Under the pieces are notes generated by a model, which did not search any database, was not told the DNA's origin, and was given only the letters and a program-made list of their open reading frames with translations. Made by a program: the position numbers and the translations under genes. From the NCBI GenBank assembly GCA_913063835.1, contig CAJXZV010000006.1:1-45756 (forward strand): 45,756 nt of DNA. Reading direction: 5' to 3'. The DNA is from an uncultured Eubacteriales bacterium. GTDB lineage: Bacteria > Bacillota > Sulfobacillia > UBA995 > UBA9673. How positions within the stretch are numbered: position 1 is the stretch's first letter; each line of letters opens with the position of its first letter. Below are positions 17,827 to 27,065 of this stretch, in pieces.

Positions 17827-18644
17827 CCCGGCCTCACCCGGCGGGGCCGGAACTCCTCGATGGCCGCCCGCGCCGCCTCGACCTCTTGTCGCCTGGCCAG
17901 GAAGCGCTCGCGGCTCGGGTACATCCACTCTTCGACGAACCGGGCCAGGCTCTCCCCGGTGAACCGGTGCGACCCCTCCGGTCCGGCCGGGTCGTGGCCG
18001 CAGAACGGGCAGGGCGTGCGGAGGGCCTCGGGTGGCCTCTTGAGATGGCAGACCGGACAGGCGCCTTCGGGCGGCGGGAGGAGGCGGTCCTCGAGGACGG
18101 CGAGACCGATGTCCCTCGCCCTCTGCAGCACCCCCTCGTCAAGGAGGACCTCGCCCGGCCCCGGCGCGTAGGCCGTCAGACTGCCCACGAGCCTGCCCCC
18201 GAGGAGCAGGGCGAGTTGGTTCGTCACCGGCCGCACGAAGTGGTCCCAGCCGGGAAGCCCCGCCACGCACAGCGTGCCGGTCGGTTTGGACCGCGGGCCG
18301 GGCCGGCGCACGAGGTCGGCCACGGCACGGTCGATGAGGGCCTTGACCTGGGCCGCCGCTCCGAGGAGGTAGGTCGGGGCGGCGAGGATGAGGCCGTCGT
18401 AGGCCGCAACCGTCTCGAAGAGCCACGGGACGTCGTCGTCCTGGACACACCCCTGTCCCTTGTAGACGCAACGGAGACAGCCCCGGCAGAACCCGACGCG
18501 AAGGTCGCTGAGGTAGACGATATCCGTCTCGGCTCCTGCGTCCGCGGCCGCCCCGAGAGCGACACGGACGAGGGCCTCCGAGTTGCCTCCCGCGCGGTGG
18601 GAGGCGACGATACCCAGAAGGCGCTTTCGTTCCGGCATGGTCAT
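17823..18644 (-). CDS. Flavodoxin-fold NAD(P)H-dependent FMN reductase-like, tandem paralogue of the preceding CDS
   Basis: LLGIVASHRAGGNSEALVRVAL, FCRGCLRCVYKGQGC, LILAAPTYLLGAAAQVKALIDR; CPVCHLKRPP...CPFCGHDP. Confidence 0.85.
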   Translation of the reverse strand: MTMPERKRLLGIVASHRAGGNSEALVRVALGAAADAGAETDIVYLSDLRVGFCRGCLRCVYKGQGCVQDDDVPWLFETVAAYDGLILAAPTYLLGAAAQVKALIDRAVADLVRRPGPRSKPTGTLCVAGLPGWDHFVRPVTNQLALLLGGRLVGSLTAYAPGPGEVLLDEGVLQRARDIGLAVLEDRLLPPPEGACPVCHLKRPPEALRTPCPFCGHDPAGPEGSHRFTGESLARFVEEWMYPSRERFLARRQEVEAARAAIEEFRPRRVRPG

Positions 18645-20047
18645 CCCGCCCCGTACTGCCTGTTCTCGGTCGCTTCAGGCCCGGCCGTGCGCAGGGCCGG
18701 CCCTTGGCGGAACTTGGGCGCCGCCGGCCATCTTTCCTGCCGCCTCGGCTCGGGAAGGCGCCCGGCCACAAGAATCCCGACGAGAGCGAAGGCGGCGCTG
18801 ACCGCGAAGACGGCCGGGTAGCCCAGAACGGAGGCCACGGCGCCCCCGACGGCTCCCAAGAAGGCGAAGGGGGCCACAAGGGTGTTCAAAAGACCGATGA
18901 AGGTCGGCCGCTCCGCGGGCGGGGCCATGTCGATGACGAAATTGGTGAAACCGATCCAACTCGCCCCGTAGGTCCAGCCCAGGAAGGCGTAGACGACGGG
19001 GTAGAAGGCCACCGCCGCGGCCCCGACCCCTCCCCCGACGAGGTGGAGGGCCGTGAGGCCGAGGGCCGTGGCCGGGGCGAGGAAGGCGGTGAGGAGGGCC
19101 ATCAGGACCACGACGCGGTTACCCACCCGGTCGCTCAGCCGCCCGGCCAGCCCGCTGCCGACGAGAAGGCCGACCATGTGCGCTGAGACGTACGTGCCGA
19201 CCGCGCCGACGTCCACCCCGAGGTTCTGGCGGGCGTGCAGGACGAAGAAGGGCTGGGACAGGAAGATGAGGGCCATGCAGAACCTGGCCTTCATGAGTCG
19301 GACGAAGTCGGGTGACGAACGCCACACTCCCGGCAGGGACCTGAAGTAGCTCCACACGCTCTGCCGTCTCTTGGGCCCGGGAGAGGGCTTCTCCCTCACC
19401 CCGATGAAGGCGAGAACGGACAGGAGGAGCCCGGCCGCCGTGCACAGGAAGAGGATGGCGTACCGGTCCGGATAGGGAGCGGTGTTGAGGATGTGGCGGA
19501 CGAGGAAGCCCGCTAGGAAGGCCAGGACCCCGCCGATGACCATCTGGTAGCCGAAGAGGCGGCCGCGCAGCTCCGCCGGGATGGCGTCGGCCACAACATC
19601 GGTCCATGGGACCCCGTTCACCCCCTCGCTCAGGGCCGCCAGGAGAAACACGGGCAGAAACAGCGCCAGCGCTAGCCTCGGGTTCGTCCCGGCCAGGTAG
19701 TAGGTTATGGCCGCCATGAGGACCAGTTCGAACCGTTGGAGGAGCGAGTTGGCCACGACGAGAGGCTTCCTGCGCCTGAGGCTCTCGGTGAGGTTGGCCA
19801 CGAAGAGCTGGGGCAGGAACCATCCGAACATGCGCGCGGAGCCGACCAACCCGATGATGAACTTCGAATCGGTGAGGGTGCTCGCGAAGGCCGGCAGGAC
19901 GGTGCTCGAGTCGTAGAAGGCCGACCCGACGGCGAAGAAGATCCCGTCGAGGACGAGCAGGATGAAGTTGCGCCTGAGGTCGGGGTCCTTCGAGGCGGAG
20001 GGGCCCGGACGCTGGCCGACCCGGTTACAGACCGCTGGCTCGGACAA
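18641..20047 (-). CDS. MFS transporter
   Basis: Multi-TM protein; LVGSARMFGWFLPQLFVANLTESLRRRKPLVVANSLLQRFELV, GLAGRLSDRVGNRVVV. Confidence 0.85.
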   Translation of the reverse strand: MSEPAVCNRVGQRPGPSASKDPDLRRNFILLVLDGIFFAVGSAFYDSSTVLPAFASTLTDSKFIIGLVGSARMFGWFLPQLFVANLTESLRRRKPLVVANSLLQRFELVLMAAITYYLAGTNPRLALALFLPVFLLAALSEGVNGVPWTDVVADAIPAELRGRLFGYQMVIGGVLAFLAGFLVRHILNTAPYPDRYAILFLCTAAGLLLSVLAFIGVREKPSPGPKRRQSVWSYFRSLPGVWRSSPDFVRLMKARFCMALIFLSQPFFVLHARQNLGVDVGAVGTYVSAHMVGLLVGSGLAGRLSDRVGNRVVVLMALLTAFLAPATALGLTALHLVGGGVGAAAVAFYPVVYAFLGWTYGASWIGFTNFVIDMAPPAERPTFIGLLNTLVAPFAFLGAVGGAVASVLGYPAVFAVSAAFALVGILVAGRLPEPRRQERWPAAPKFRQGPALRTAGPEATENRQYGAG

Positions 20048-20846
20048 TCTCCAGGCCTCTCTCCTCCAGGGCCTGCACGAAGGGGTTGATGCCGACGAGG
20101 TCGGCCGCGATGTGCCCGGCCACGACGAGATTGGCGCCTTCAGGAGCCTCGGCTCTTATCTTGAGGAGTTCCGGGTAGTCGAGGTGGATGTAGACCAGGG
20201 TGCCCACACCGTGCCGGAAGTAGGCCAGGGCGACGGGGGCCCGGCCGTTGGTCCCGGCCCCGTGGGCGACGACCACCCTCCCGGCCGGGTTCCCAGGGTC
20301 ACCCAACACGACCAGCGGACGCGTGGGCGCCGCCTGGAACTCGGGGAGGGTCATGAGCCCCTCGATGACGTGACCGACCATGGCCCCGGGACCGGCGGCC
20401 GAGACGGCCTCCTGGACGGCCCTCTCCATGATGCGGCGGCCCAGCTCGTCGAGGGGGTTGTGGATGTTCACGTAGGGCAGGCCGAGGAGCCTCGCCGCCG
20501 AGACGGTCTGCCCGTAGTTGCCGGCGTGGTACCGGAGGGTGAGCGCCTCCTTGAGGGGTCTCACCGCCTCTTCAGCCTCGCCCCGCGGGACCCCTGCCGC
20601 CACCATCTGGTCGATGTGCCGGTCAAGAACGTCCGCGTAGCCCTGGACGAAGGGGTTCGGGTGGTGGGCTATGGCCGCGTCGAGACCGAGCTCCCTGGCG
20701 AGGAGGAGCTCAGCCGGCCCGACGTCGATGCCGAAGAGCGCCCTCCGGATGCCGTCACCTTCGACCTGGACGGCGCTGTCGCCGGGGATCTCCCGGAACC
20801 CGACGAGATCGAGCGCCACCTGCATGATCTCTGACGTGGACAGCAT
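20025..20846 (-). CDS. NIF3-like (Nif3/YqfO superfamily) protein
   Basis: ALFGIDVGPAELLLARELGLDAAIAHHPN and C-terminal GTLVYIHLDYPELLKIRAEAPEGANLVVAGHIAADLVGINPF. Confidence 0.7.
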   Translation of the reverse strand: MLSTSEIMQVALDLVGFREIPGDSAVQVEGDGIRRALFGIDVGPAELLLARELGLDAAIAHHPNPFVQGYADVLDRHIDQMVAAGVPRGEAEEAVRPLKEALTLRYHAGNYGQTVSAARLLGLPYVNIHNPLDELGRRIMERAVQEAVSAAGPGAMVGHVIEGLMTLPEFQAAPTRPLVVLGDPGNPAGRVVVAHGAGTNGRAPVALAYFRHGVGTLVYIHLDYPELLKIRAEAPEGANLVVAGHIAADLVGINPFVQALEERGLEIVRASGL

Positions 20847-20919
20847 CGGCCTGTCCCTCCCGGCTCAGCCGCACGGCCCGAAAAGGCGAGCAGTGTGCGG
20901 GTCACGTGGTCGGTAGAGG

Positions 20920-21486
20920 TCATCTGGTCGGTTCATGTATGAGCTCGTATATCTCTTCCAGGACCGCGATGGCCTTGGCCCTCTCCTCGGCCGGAAGGTC
21001 CGCCAGGATACCGGTGAGGTAGCGTACCCGGCTCGCCAGCACCTTGTGGACCATCTCCTCGCCGCGGGGCAGGAGGCGCACCCTTATCACTCGGCGGTCG
21101 TTCTGGTCCCGCTCCCGGATGACGAACCCGCCCTTCTCCATCCGGCTGACGAGGTCGGTCACGGTGCTGCACGCGAGCGACATACGGTCGCAGAGGGCCC
21201 CCATGGGCATGTCCCCGTCCCGGTGGAGGAACAGCAAGGCGTCGAACTGAGGAGAGGTTATGCCGAAATCGGCGAGGATCTCGCGGCCCTTAGTGTAGAC
21301 GACATGACTTATCCTCCGCAGGAGCCTTTCGAAGCGCTCCACATCCTCCCGGAGGGTCCCGGTCGGCCCTTGCCAGCCGCCCCGGCAGAGGGGACAGCTC
21401 TCCCCGGCCTCGTCCCCGGCCTTCCCGACCTCTTCAGCGCCCGTCACCGCTCTCTCCCCCTTCCGACAGGGCGGACGACCCGCCAT
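20920..21486 (-). CDS. MarR-family transcriptional regulator
   Basis: FGITSPQFDALLFLHRDGDMPMGALCDRMSLACSTVTDLVSRMEKGGFVIRERDQNDRRVIRVRLLPRGEEM winged helix; start codon uncertain. Confidence 0.9.
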   Translation of the reverse strand: MAGRPPCRKGERAVTGAEEVGKAGDEAGESCPLCRGGWQGPTGTLREDVERFERLLRRISHVVYTKGREILADFGITSPQFDALLFLHRDGDMPMGALCDRMSLACSTVTDLVSRMEKGGFVIRERDQNDRRVIRVRLLPRGEEMVHKVLASRVRYLTGILADLPAEERAKAIAVLEEIYELIHEPTR

Positions 21487-21594
21487 GTCGGCTATAGCCT
21501 GATTCCACCTGCGGTCCAGCTATCCTCCTGAGACCCTCCGAGCCCCGCCCCGGCGGCCGCCGGAGCGTCCTCCCGCACCTCCGGAGAGACCCGG

Positions 21595-22377
21595 TTATGC
21601 TCCGAGAAGCTCAAGCATCATCTGGGCGTTCGTCGCCGCCTGGCCGGCGTGGCAGTTGTTGTAGAGCACGTAGGTCTTCTCGGTCCTGGCCTCCATGTCC
21701 CTCACCCGGGGCACCCACTCCTCCAGCTCCTCCCGGGTGTAGAGGTAGTCGTAGCGTTCCCAGGGCTCCTTGTGGTCCCACCACTTGGCCCTGTTGCGCC
21801 CATGGAAGCGGACGTAGCCGATGCCGGAGGTCACCACGCTCTCCCGCGGCATGAGCCCCTTCAGGGCCGGTTCGTCCACACAGCAGTACCCGAGCCCGAG
21901 CCGCCTCAATGTCTCGTGGGTCTCCGGACGGACCCACTCCCGGTTGCGGAACTCGACCACGAGGGGGACGTCGGGGTACCGGTCGCGAATCTCGGCGAGG
22001 TAGGAGACCGTCTCCACTGAGGGGCGGTGCTTCCACGGGAACTGGAAGAGGACACACCCGAGCTTGCCCGACTCCTCGAGAGGACGGACCGCCGCCCGGA
22101 ACTCCTCGAAGACCGCCCGGCGCTCCGCCGGGTCGGCCGGGATGTCGTGGGTCATGGACTTGTGGGCCTTGATGAGGAACTCGAACCTGTCAGGGGTCCG
22201 ACGGTCCATGGAAGCCAAGGTCCGGGCGTCGGGCATCCGGTAGTAGCTGAAGTTGAGCTCCACGACGGGGAAGCGCCGGGCGTAGTGGGCCAGCATGTCC
22301 CTGGGCCTCGTCCCCTCCGGATAGAAGGAGCCGACCCAATCCCTGTAGCTGAAGCCGGACGTCCCGACCAGGATCAA
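21595..22377 (-). CDS. DUF72 (YecE-like TIM-barrel) protein
   Basis: ILVGTSGFSYRDWVGSFYPEG, VELNFSYYRMP, FEFLIKAHKSMTHD, YVRFHGRNRAKWWDH, YVLYNNCHAGQAATNAQMM. Confidence 0.92.
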   Translation of the reverse strand: MILVGTSGFSYRDWVGSFYPEGTRPRDMLAHYARRFPVVELNFSYYRMPDARTLASMDRRTPDRFEFLIKAHKSMTHDIPADPAERRAVFEEFRAAVRPLEESGKLGCVLFQFPWKHRPSVETVSYLAEIRDRYPDVPLVVEFRNREWVRPETHETLRRLGLGYCCVDEPALKGLMPRESVVTSGIGYVRFHGRNRAKWWDHKEPWERYDYLYTREELEEWVPRVRDMEARTEKTYVLYNNCHAGQAATNAQMMLELLGA

Positions 22378-23591
22378 GGCCCTTCTCCCCGCCCCCGTCC
22401 GGTGTCTTTCGGCGGCCCGTCCCGGCTCCTGGACAGGAGCCGGGCCCGGACCACGGAACGCTCGCCGTACCTGTCCCTGATTCTATCAACGGCCCTGGAT
22501 ACCCTCTGAAGCTTCTCTCTCGGGTCGAACAGGGTCCGGGGCCCTTCACCGCCGGCCTCGAGGTTCGTGAGCCCGACACCGATGAGGCGCACCTTCACCG
22601 AGGGGCGCCAGTAGGAGGCAAAGGCCGACCGAGCCGCTTCGTATATCTCCTCGGTGAGGTCGGTCGGGGTGGCGAGGGTCCGGGACCGCGTCACGGTGCT
22701 GAAGTCCGCCCTGCGGATCTTGACCGTCACCGTCCGGCCCCGGTAGCCCTCTCGCCGGAGGCGCGCGGCCACGTCCTCCGACAGGGCCAGGAGCGCCCTC
22801 TCGAGTTCCTCGGGGTCGTCCACGTCCCGGGAGAAGGTGGTCTCGCGGCTCAGGGACTTGGGCCCCCCCGCCTCGTCCGGCGGTGTGACCGGGGTATCGT
22901 CGCGGCCGTTGGCCGCGTCATGGAGGTGCCGGCCCGCCACGCCGAACTCACGCTCCAGAAGGTCCACCGGGTACCGGGCGAGGTCGCCGATGGTCTGAAG
23001 GCCCATGGCGCGGAGCTTGGCTGCCGTCCTGGGCCCCACGCCGTGGAGCCGGCCGACGGGCAGGGGCCAGATGAGGCCGGGGACGTCCTCGGCCCGGATG
23101 AGGGTGAGACCGTCAGGCTTCTGCATCTCAGAGCCCATCTTGGCCAGGAGGCGGTTCGGAGCGACCCCCACCGAGCAGGTCAGGCCGGTCTCGGCCCGGA
23201 CGGCCTCCTTGACCTTCCCGGCCGCGGCCACCGGGCCGCCAAGGAGCTTCTCGCAGCCGGTGATGTCAAGGTAGGCCTCGTCGACGGAGGTCTGCTCGAC
23301 AAGGGGCGTGAACCGCTTCAGGACGCTGAGGACGCGCCGCGAGTACTCGCGGTAGGCCCTGTGGTTGGCGCTGACGAAGAGGCCGTCAGGGCAAAGGCGC
23401 TTGGCCTGGACGGTGGGCATGGCCGACCGCACCCCATAGCGCCGGGCCTCGTAGGAGGCGGCTGAGACGACACCGCGCTCTTCGGCCCGGCCGCAGACGA
23501 TGACCGGGCGCCCGGCGAGGGTCGGGTCAAGCACCTGCTCGACGGACGCGAAGAAGGCGTCCATGTCGACATGCAGGACCCATCGGGGCAC
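22374..23591 (-). CDS. dinB: DNA polymerase IV (Y-family)
   Basis: MPRWVLHVDMDAFFASVEQ, VVSAASYEARRYGVRSAMP, QTSVDEAYLDITG, CSVGVAPNRLLAKMGSEMQKPDGL. Confidence 0.95.
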   Translation of the reverse strand: MPRWVLHVDMDAFFASVEQVLDPTLAGRPVIVCGRAEERGVVSAASYEARRYGVRSAMPTVQAKRLCPDGLFVSANHRAYREYSRRVLSVLKRFTPLVEQTSVDEAYLDITGCEKLLGGPVAAAGKVKEAVRAETGLTCSVGVAPNRLLAKMGSEMQKPDGLTLIRAEDVPGLIWPLPVGRLHGVGPRTAAKLRAMGLQTIGDLARYPVDLLEREFGVAGRHLHDAANGRDDTPVTPPDEAGGPKSLSRETTFSRDVDDPEELERALLALSEDVAARLRREGYRGRTVTVKIRRADFSTVTRSRTLATPTDLTEEIYEAARSAFASYWRPSVKVRLIGVGLTNLEAGGEGPRTLFDPREKLQRVSRAVDRIRDRYGERSVVRARLLSRSRDGPPKDTGRGRGEGP

Positions 23592-23597
23592 GGAAAC

Positions 23598-24197
23598 CTA
23601 GTACAGGACCTCCTCGTCGGCGCGTCTGTACTCGCAGGGCCTCTCCGGCCCGAACCAGTGGGCTATCTCGTGCGCCGCCTCCTCGGGGTTCGACGAGGCG
23701 TGGACGAGGTTCCGCACGGCCCGCTTCACATGGTTGGCCGCGACCGCCGAGGTGGACGAGTAGTCGCCGCGGATGGTCCCTGGGTCGGCGTAGAGCGGCA
23801 TCGTGGCGCCGCACAGCTTGCGCACGGTGGCGATGGCGTGCAGGCCCTCCAGGATCACGGCGACCACGGGACCCGAGGAGAGGTAGTCGACGTTCCAGCC
23901 CTTGACCATCTCCCCGATCTTCACCGGGTCGTCGGTCCCGACCTCCGCGACGGGGTCGATGCCCCGGTCGCGGTAGGTCTCGAGAGTCTTCCGCCCCATC
24001 CCCTCTATCCAGTCGGGGGTGTTCGGATAGTGCCTCGCGGCGAACTCCGGCGACGGCACGGTCATCTTGAGGCCCACGACCTTGAGCCCGACCTCCTCGA
24101 ACCGGGCCAGGATGCGTCCGATGAGGCCCCGCCGTACGGCGTCGGGCTTTATCAGGACGAGCGTCCGCTCGATGATGTCGGTCTTGTCGTCGGACAC
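23598..24197 (-). CDS. ndk: Nucleoside-diphosphate kinase, long form with internal insertion
   Basis: GTG start; RTLVLIKPDAVRRGLIGRILARFEEVGLKVVGLKM, SSGPVVAVILEG, GTIRGDYS, NLVHASSNPEEA active-site His. Confidence 0.92.
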   Translation of the reverse strand: MSDDKTDIIERTLVLIKPDAVRRGLIGRILARFEEVGLKVVGLKMTVPSPEFAARHYPNTPDWIEGMGRKTLETYRDRGIDPVAEVGTDDPVKIGEMVKGWNVDYLSSGPVVAVILEGLHAIATVRKLCGATMPLYADPGTIRGDYSSTSAVAANHVKRAVRNLVHASSNPEEAAHEIAHWFGPERPCEYRRADEEVLY

Positions 24198-24295
24198 GTC
24201 TTGGCAGCACCTCCAGGCGTCAAGGGCCGCCGGCCTGCCGGCCGGCAGCCCTCCCGCACGCCCCGCGCGGCGCCGGCCGGCAGCGGGCCGCAGGC

Positions 24296-25381
24296 TCAGA
24301 AGTCCGTCAGGGCGGCGACCGTCTCGGCGTCGAGTCTCCTCATCAGGGCGGTCACGAGCTTCACCGTGTTGTCGTAGTCCTCCAGGCTGAGAAGGGAGGT
24401 GTGGCTGTGGATGTAGCGGGTGGGGACGCTGATGACCACGCTCGGGACACCGGTGCGGTGCAGGTGTATCCGGCCGGCGTCCGTCCCGCCGCGCCCTATG
24501 GCCGAGTACTGGAAGGGGATGTTCTCCTTCTCCGCCGTCTCGACGCACAGTTCGAACAGGCGTCGGCTCGGAATCATGGAGCTGTCGATGATGAGGATGC
24601 TGGGGCCCTTGCCCACCTTGCTGATGGCCTCGTGCTCCCCGACACCGGGGGTGTCTCCGGGGATGTCCACCTCGAGGGCGAAGCCCACGTGCGGGTCGAC
24701 AGCCTCGACACTGGTCTTGGCCCCGCGAAGGCCGACCTCCTCCTGGACGGTCCCGACCCCGTAGATGGTGTTGGGATGCCCGCCGTCCTTGAGGGCCCGC
24801 ATGACGTCGATGAACACGGCTATGCCGATGCGGTCGTCCCAGGCCTTGCCCATGACGAGCCTGCCGTTAGCCGTGAGCTGGAACCGGCTGTCCGGGACGA
24901 CCTGGTCACCCGGACGGACCCCGAGTTCCTCCGAGGCCTCCTTCTCGTCGGCCGCTCCGATGTCGATGAACATGTCCTTCTTCTGGACGACCTTGTTCCG
25001 CTCTTCCTGCCCGAGAAGATGCGGCGGCTTCGAGCCGATGATTCCCGGGACATCGCCCTTCCTGGTCTTGACGACGACCCGCTGGGCGAGCATCACCTGC
25101 TCCCACCAGCCGCCCACGGGAAGGAACTTCAGGAACCCCTCCTTGGTGATGCTGGTGACGACGAAGCCTATCTCGTCCATGTGGCCAGCGAGCATGATCC
25201 GCGGTTCGTCGGCCGAACCCCGTTTCTTGACAATGACACTGCCGAGCTTGTCGGTCGAGACCTCGGCGAGACCGGAGACCTCTTCGCGGATCACCCGCCT
25301 GACCTCGTCCTCGTAGCCTGAGACGCCGGGCGCCTCGCTGAGCCGCCGGAGCATCTCGAGCCGCTCCTGTGACGCTTCCAA
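24296..25381 (-). CDS. M42-family aminopeptidase (glutamyl aminopeptidase/endoglucanase-like)
   Basis: APGVSGYEDEVRRVI, LAGHMDEIGFVVTSI, KAWDDRIG, VGTVQEEVGLRGAKTS, GRGGTDAGRIHLHRTGVPSVVISVPTRYIHSH; TTG start. Confidence 0.93.
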   Translation of the reverse strand: MEASQERLEMLRRLSEAPGVSGYEDEVRRVIREEVSGLAEVSTDKLGSVIVKKRGSADEPRIMLAGHMDEIGFVVTSITKEGFLKFLPVGGWWEQVMLAQRVVVKTRKGDVPGIIGSKPPHLLGQEERNKVVQKKDMFIDIGAADEKEASEELGVRPGDQVVPDSRFQLTANGRLVMGKAWDDRIGIAVFIDVMRALKDGGHPNTIYGVGTVQEEVGLRGAKTSVEAVDPHVGFALEVDIPGDTPGVGEHEAISKVGKGPSILIIDSSMIPSRRLFELCVETAEKENIPFQYSAIGRGGTDAGRIHLHRTGVPSVVISVPTRYIHSHTSLLSLEDYDNTVKLVTALMRRLDAETVAALTDF

Positions 25382-25428
25382 GACCAGACCTCCCTACTCG
25401 TCGGTTCCCTCGGGGCGAGGGTTGATGA

Positions 25429-25470
25429 CCAAACCAAAAGGAGCGACCGGCCTAGACGGCCGCCCGCTCC
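25429..25470 (-). terminator. Rho-independent terminator overlapping the speD stop codon
   Basis: Reverse strand GGAGCGGGCGGCCGTCTAGGCCGGTCGCTCC then TTTTGGTTTGG; the TAG in the loop is the speD stop. Confidence 0.7.
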
Positions 25471-25829
25471 TCGCGTTCAGCGAGCAGGACTCCCCGCTTC
25501 ATTTCCGTCGCGGTCATCTGCTTGGTCTTGAAGAGTTCGGCGATGGCGTTGACCGCATCCCAGGGGTCTACCGACGGGCCGCAGGTGAACACGTCAACGG
25601 CGGCGTACCCGTGCTCGGGCCAAGTATGGACCGCCAGATGAGATTCGGAGATGACGACGACACCGCTGACACCCTGTGGGCTGAACTTGTGAAAGGCTAC
25701 TTCTCTTACCTCGGCTCCGGCCTTGACGGCCGCCTCCACCATGATTCCCCGAACCTTCTCCACGTCGTCCAGGGACTTGGGGTCACAGCCGTACATCTCG
25801 GCCAGAACGTGGCGCCCCAGAGCGTTCAC
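25452..25829 (-). CDS. speD: S-adenosylmethionine decarboxylase proenzyme
   Basis: GRHVLAEMYGCDP, SGVVVISESHLAVHTWPEHGYAAVDVFTCG; GTG start. Confidence 0.95.
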   Translation of the reverse strand: MNALGRHVLAEMYGCDPKSLDDVEKVRGIMVEAAVKAGAEVREVAFHKFSPQGVSGVVVISESHLAVHTWPEHGYAAVDVFTCGPSVDPWDAVNAIAELFKTKQMTATEMKRGVLLAEREERAAV

Positions 25830-26009
25830 CAGGACCAGCCCCCCTGCCGCTATTCTGTTTTGGGTTGCCGGTTAGTCCGGTCCCACCCCATTTGGTAAGG
25901 ATTGCCCAGAGAAGGCAATAGAGACCGCCTAGGAATCAACACAAGCAATTCTAAGGGGAACAACGGCCGTTGTCAACGCCGACGTCGAAATCTGTCACCA
26001 CAGTCCCTG

Positions 26010-27065
26010 CTATCCGTCACCGGTGTCGGCGTACGCCGCGGTCGCCCGACGAGCCGTCGCCGCGGCCGCCACAGCGGTGGTAAGGGCCTTGTTCACCGGT
26101 GTGTCGACACCCACACGGCGCCCCGCGGCGGCGACAGCCCCGTTGAGGTACTCCACTTCGGTCCGCTCCTTCCCGGCTCTGAGGTCGAGAAGGAAGGACG
26201 GCAGCTTGCCTCCGCGCCCTCCGCTCACCTTCGGGCCCACGAGCCGGCGGAAGACTTCCTCCGGCAGGACCCGGGCCAGGAGGGCCAGGAGACGCACCGG
26301 ATAGCCGGGCAGGTCGATGACCGGCACGCCCAGAGCCCGCATCACGCGGAGAGCCTCTCTGAAGGCGGCCCAGTCGAGGTGGAACAGGGCCCTGTCCGAG
26401 ACGACCGTCTGTGGCGGAACGCCGAAAGCGGCACATGTGGCGTTGGCCCACAGGTTGAGGAGGACCTTGGACCACTTGACGGCGTCGGCCCGACCGGTGA
26501 CGCGGACCCTGAACCCCGCCCGGCGCAGGGCGTCGACCAAGCCCTGGTCGGCGGGTGCCGTGTCGAACGGCGCGAGGGCGATGCCGCCGTGCTCCGTGAG
26601 AACGGCCAGGCGTCCGGGTTCGGGCCGGGTGAGGCTGAGGGTGATGGCCCCGGCCATGACCCGTGCGCCCGGCAGCCGCCGGGCGACCGCCTCCTCGGAC
26701 CCCAGACCGTTCTGAAGACAGAGCACCACAGGGCTCGGGGCGTCCCCGAGGACCCGGGAGAGGTCACCGGCGGCCTCCTCGGCATCGTAGGCCTTGACCG
26801 TGAGGATGACCCTGTCCGGAGGGCCGAGAGCGTCCACAGCCTCACGCAGGGTAGAGAAGGCCGGCAGGCGGATGGTCTTCCCGTCCAGGTGGAGACCTGA
26901 ACGGCGGACCGCGTCAAGGTGCTCGCCCCGGCCGACCAGTCCGACCCGTGTGCCCCTGCCGCGGCGGGCGGCCTCGTGGAGCCTTGCCCCGACCATCGAA
27001 CCGACGGCCCCGGCCCCGAGGCAGAGGACGACCCGCGGGACCTGCGGCAGACCGGAGGCGTTCAA
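26010..27065 (-). CDS. panE: 2-dehydropantoate 2-reductase family
   Basis: VVLCLGAGAVGSMVGARLHEAARRG, VILTVKAYD, LCLQNGLGSEEAVARRLPGARVMAGAITL, KWSKVLLNLWANATCA. Confidence 0.85.
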   Translation of the reverse strand: MNASGLPQVPRVVLCLGAGAVGSMVGARLHEAARRGRGTRVGLVGRGEHLDAVRRSGLHLDGKTIRLPAFSTLREAVDALGPPDRVILTVKAYDAEEAAGDLSRVLGDAPSPVVLCLQNGLGSEEAVARRLPGARVMAGAITLSLTRPEPGRLAVLTEHGGIALAPFDTAPADQGLVDALRRAGFRVRVTGRADAVKWSKVLLNLWANATCAAFGVPPQTVVSDRALFHLDWAAFREALRVMRALGVPVIDLPGYPVRLLALLARVLPEEVFRRLVGPKVSGGRGGKLPSFLLDLRAGKERTEVEYLNGAVAAAGRRVGVDTPVNKALTTAVAAAATARRATAAYADTGDG

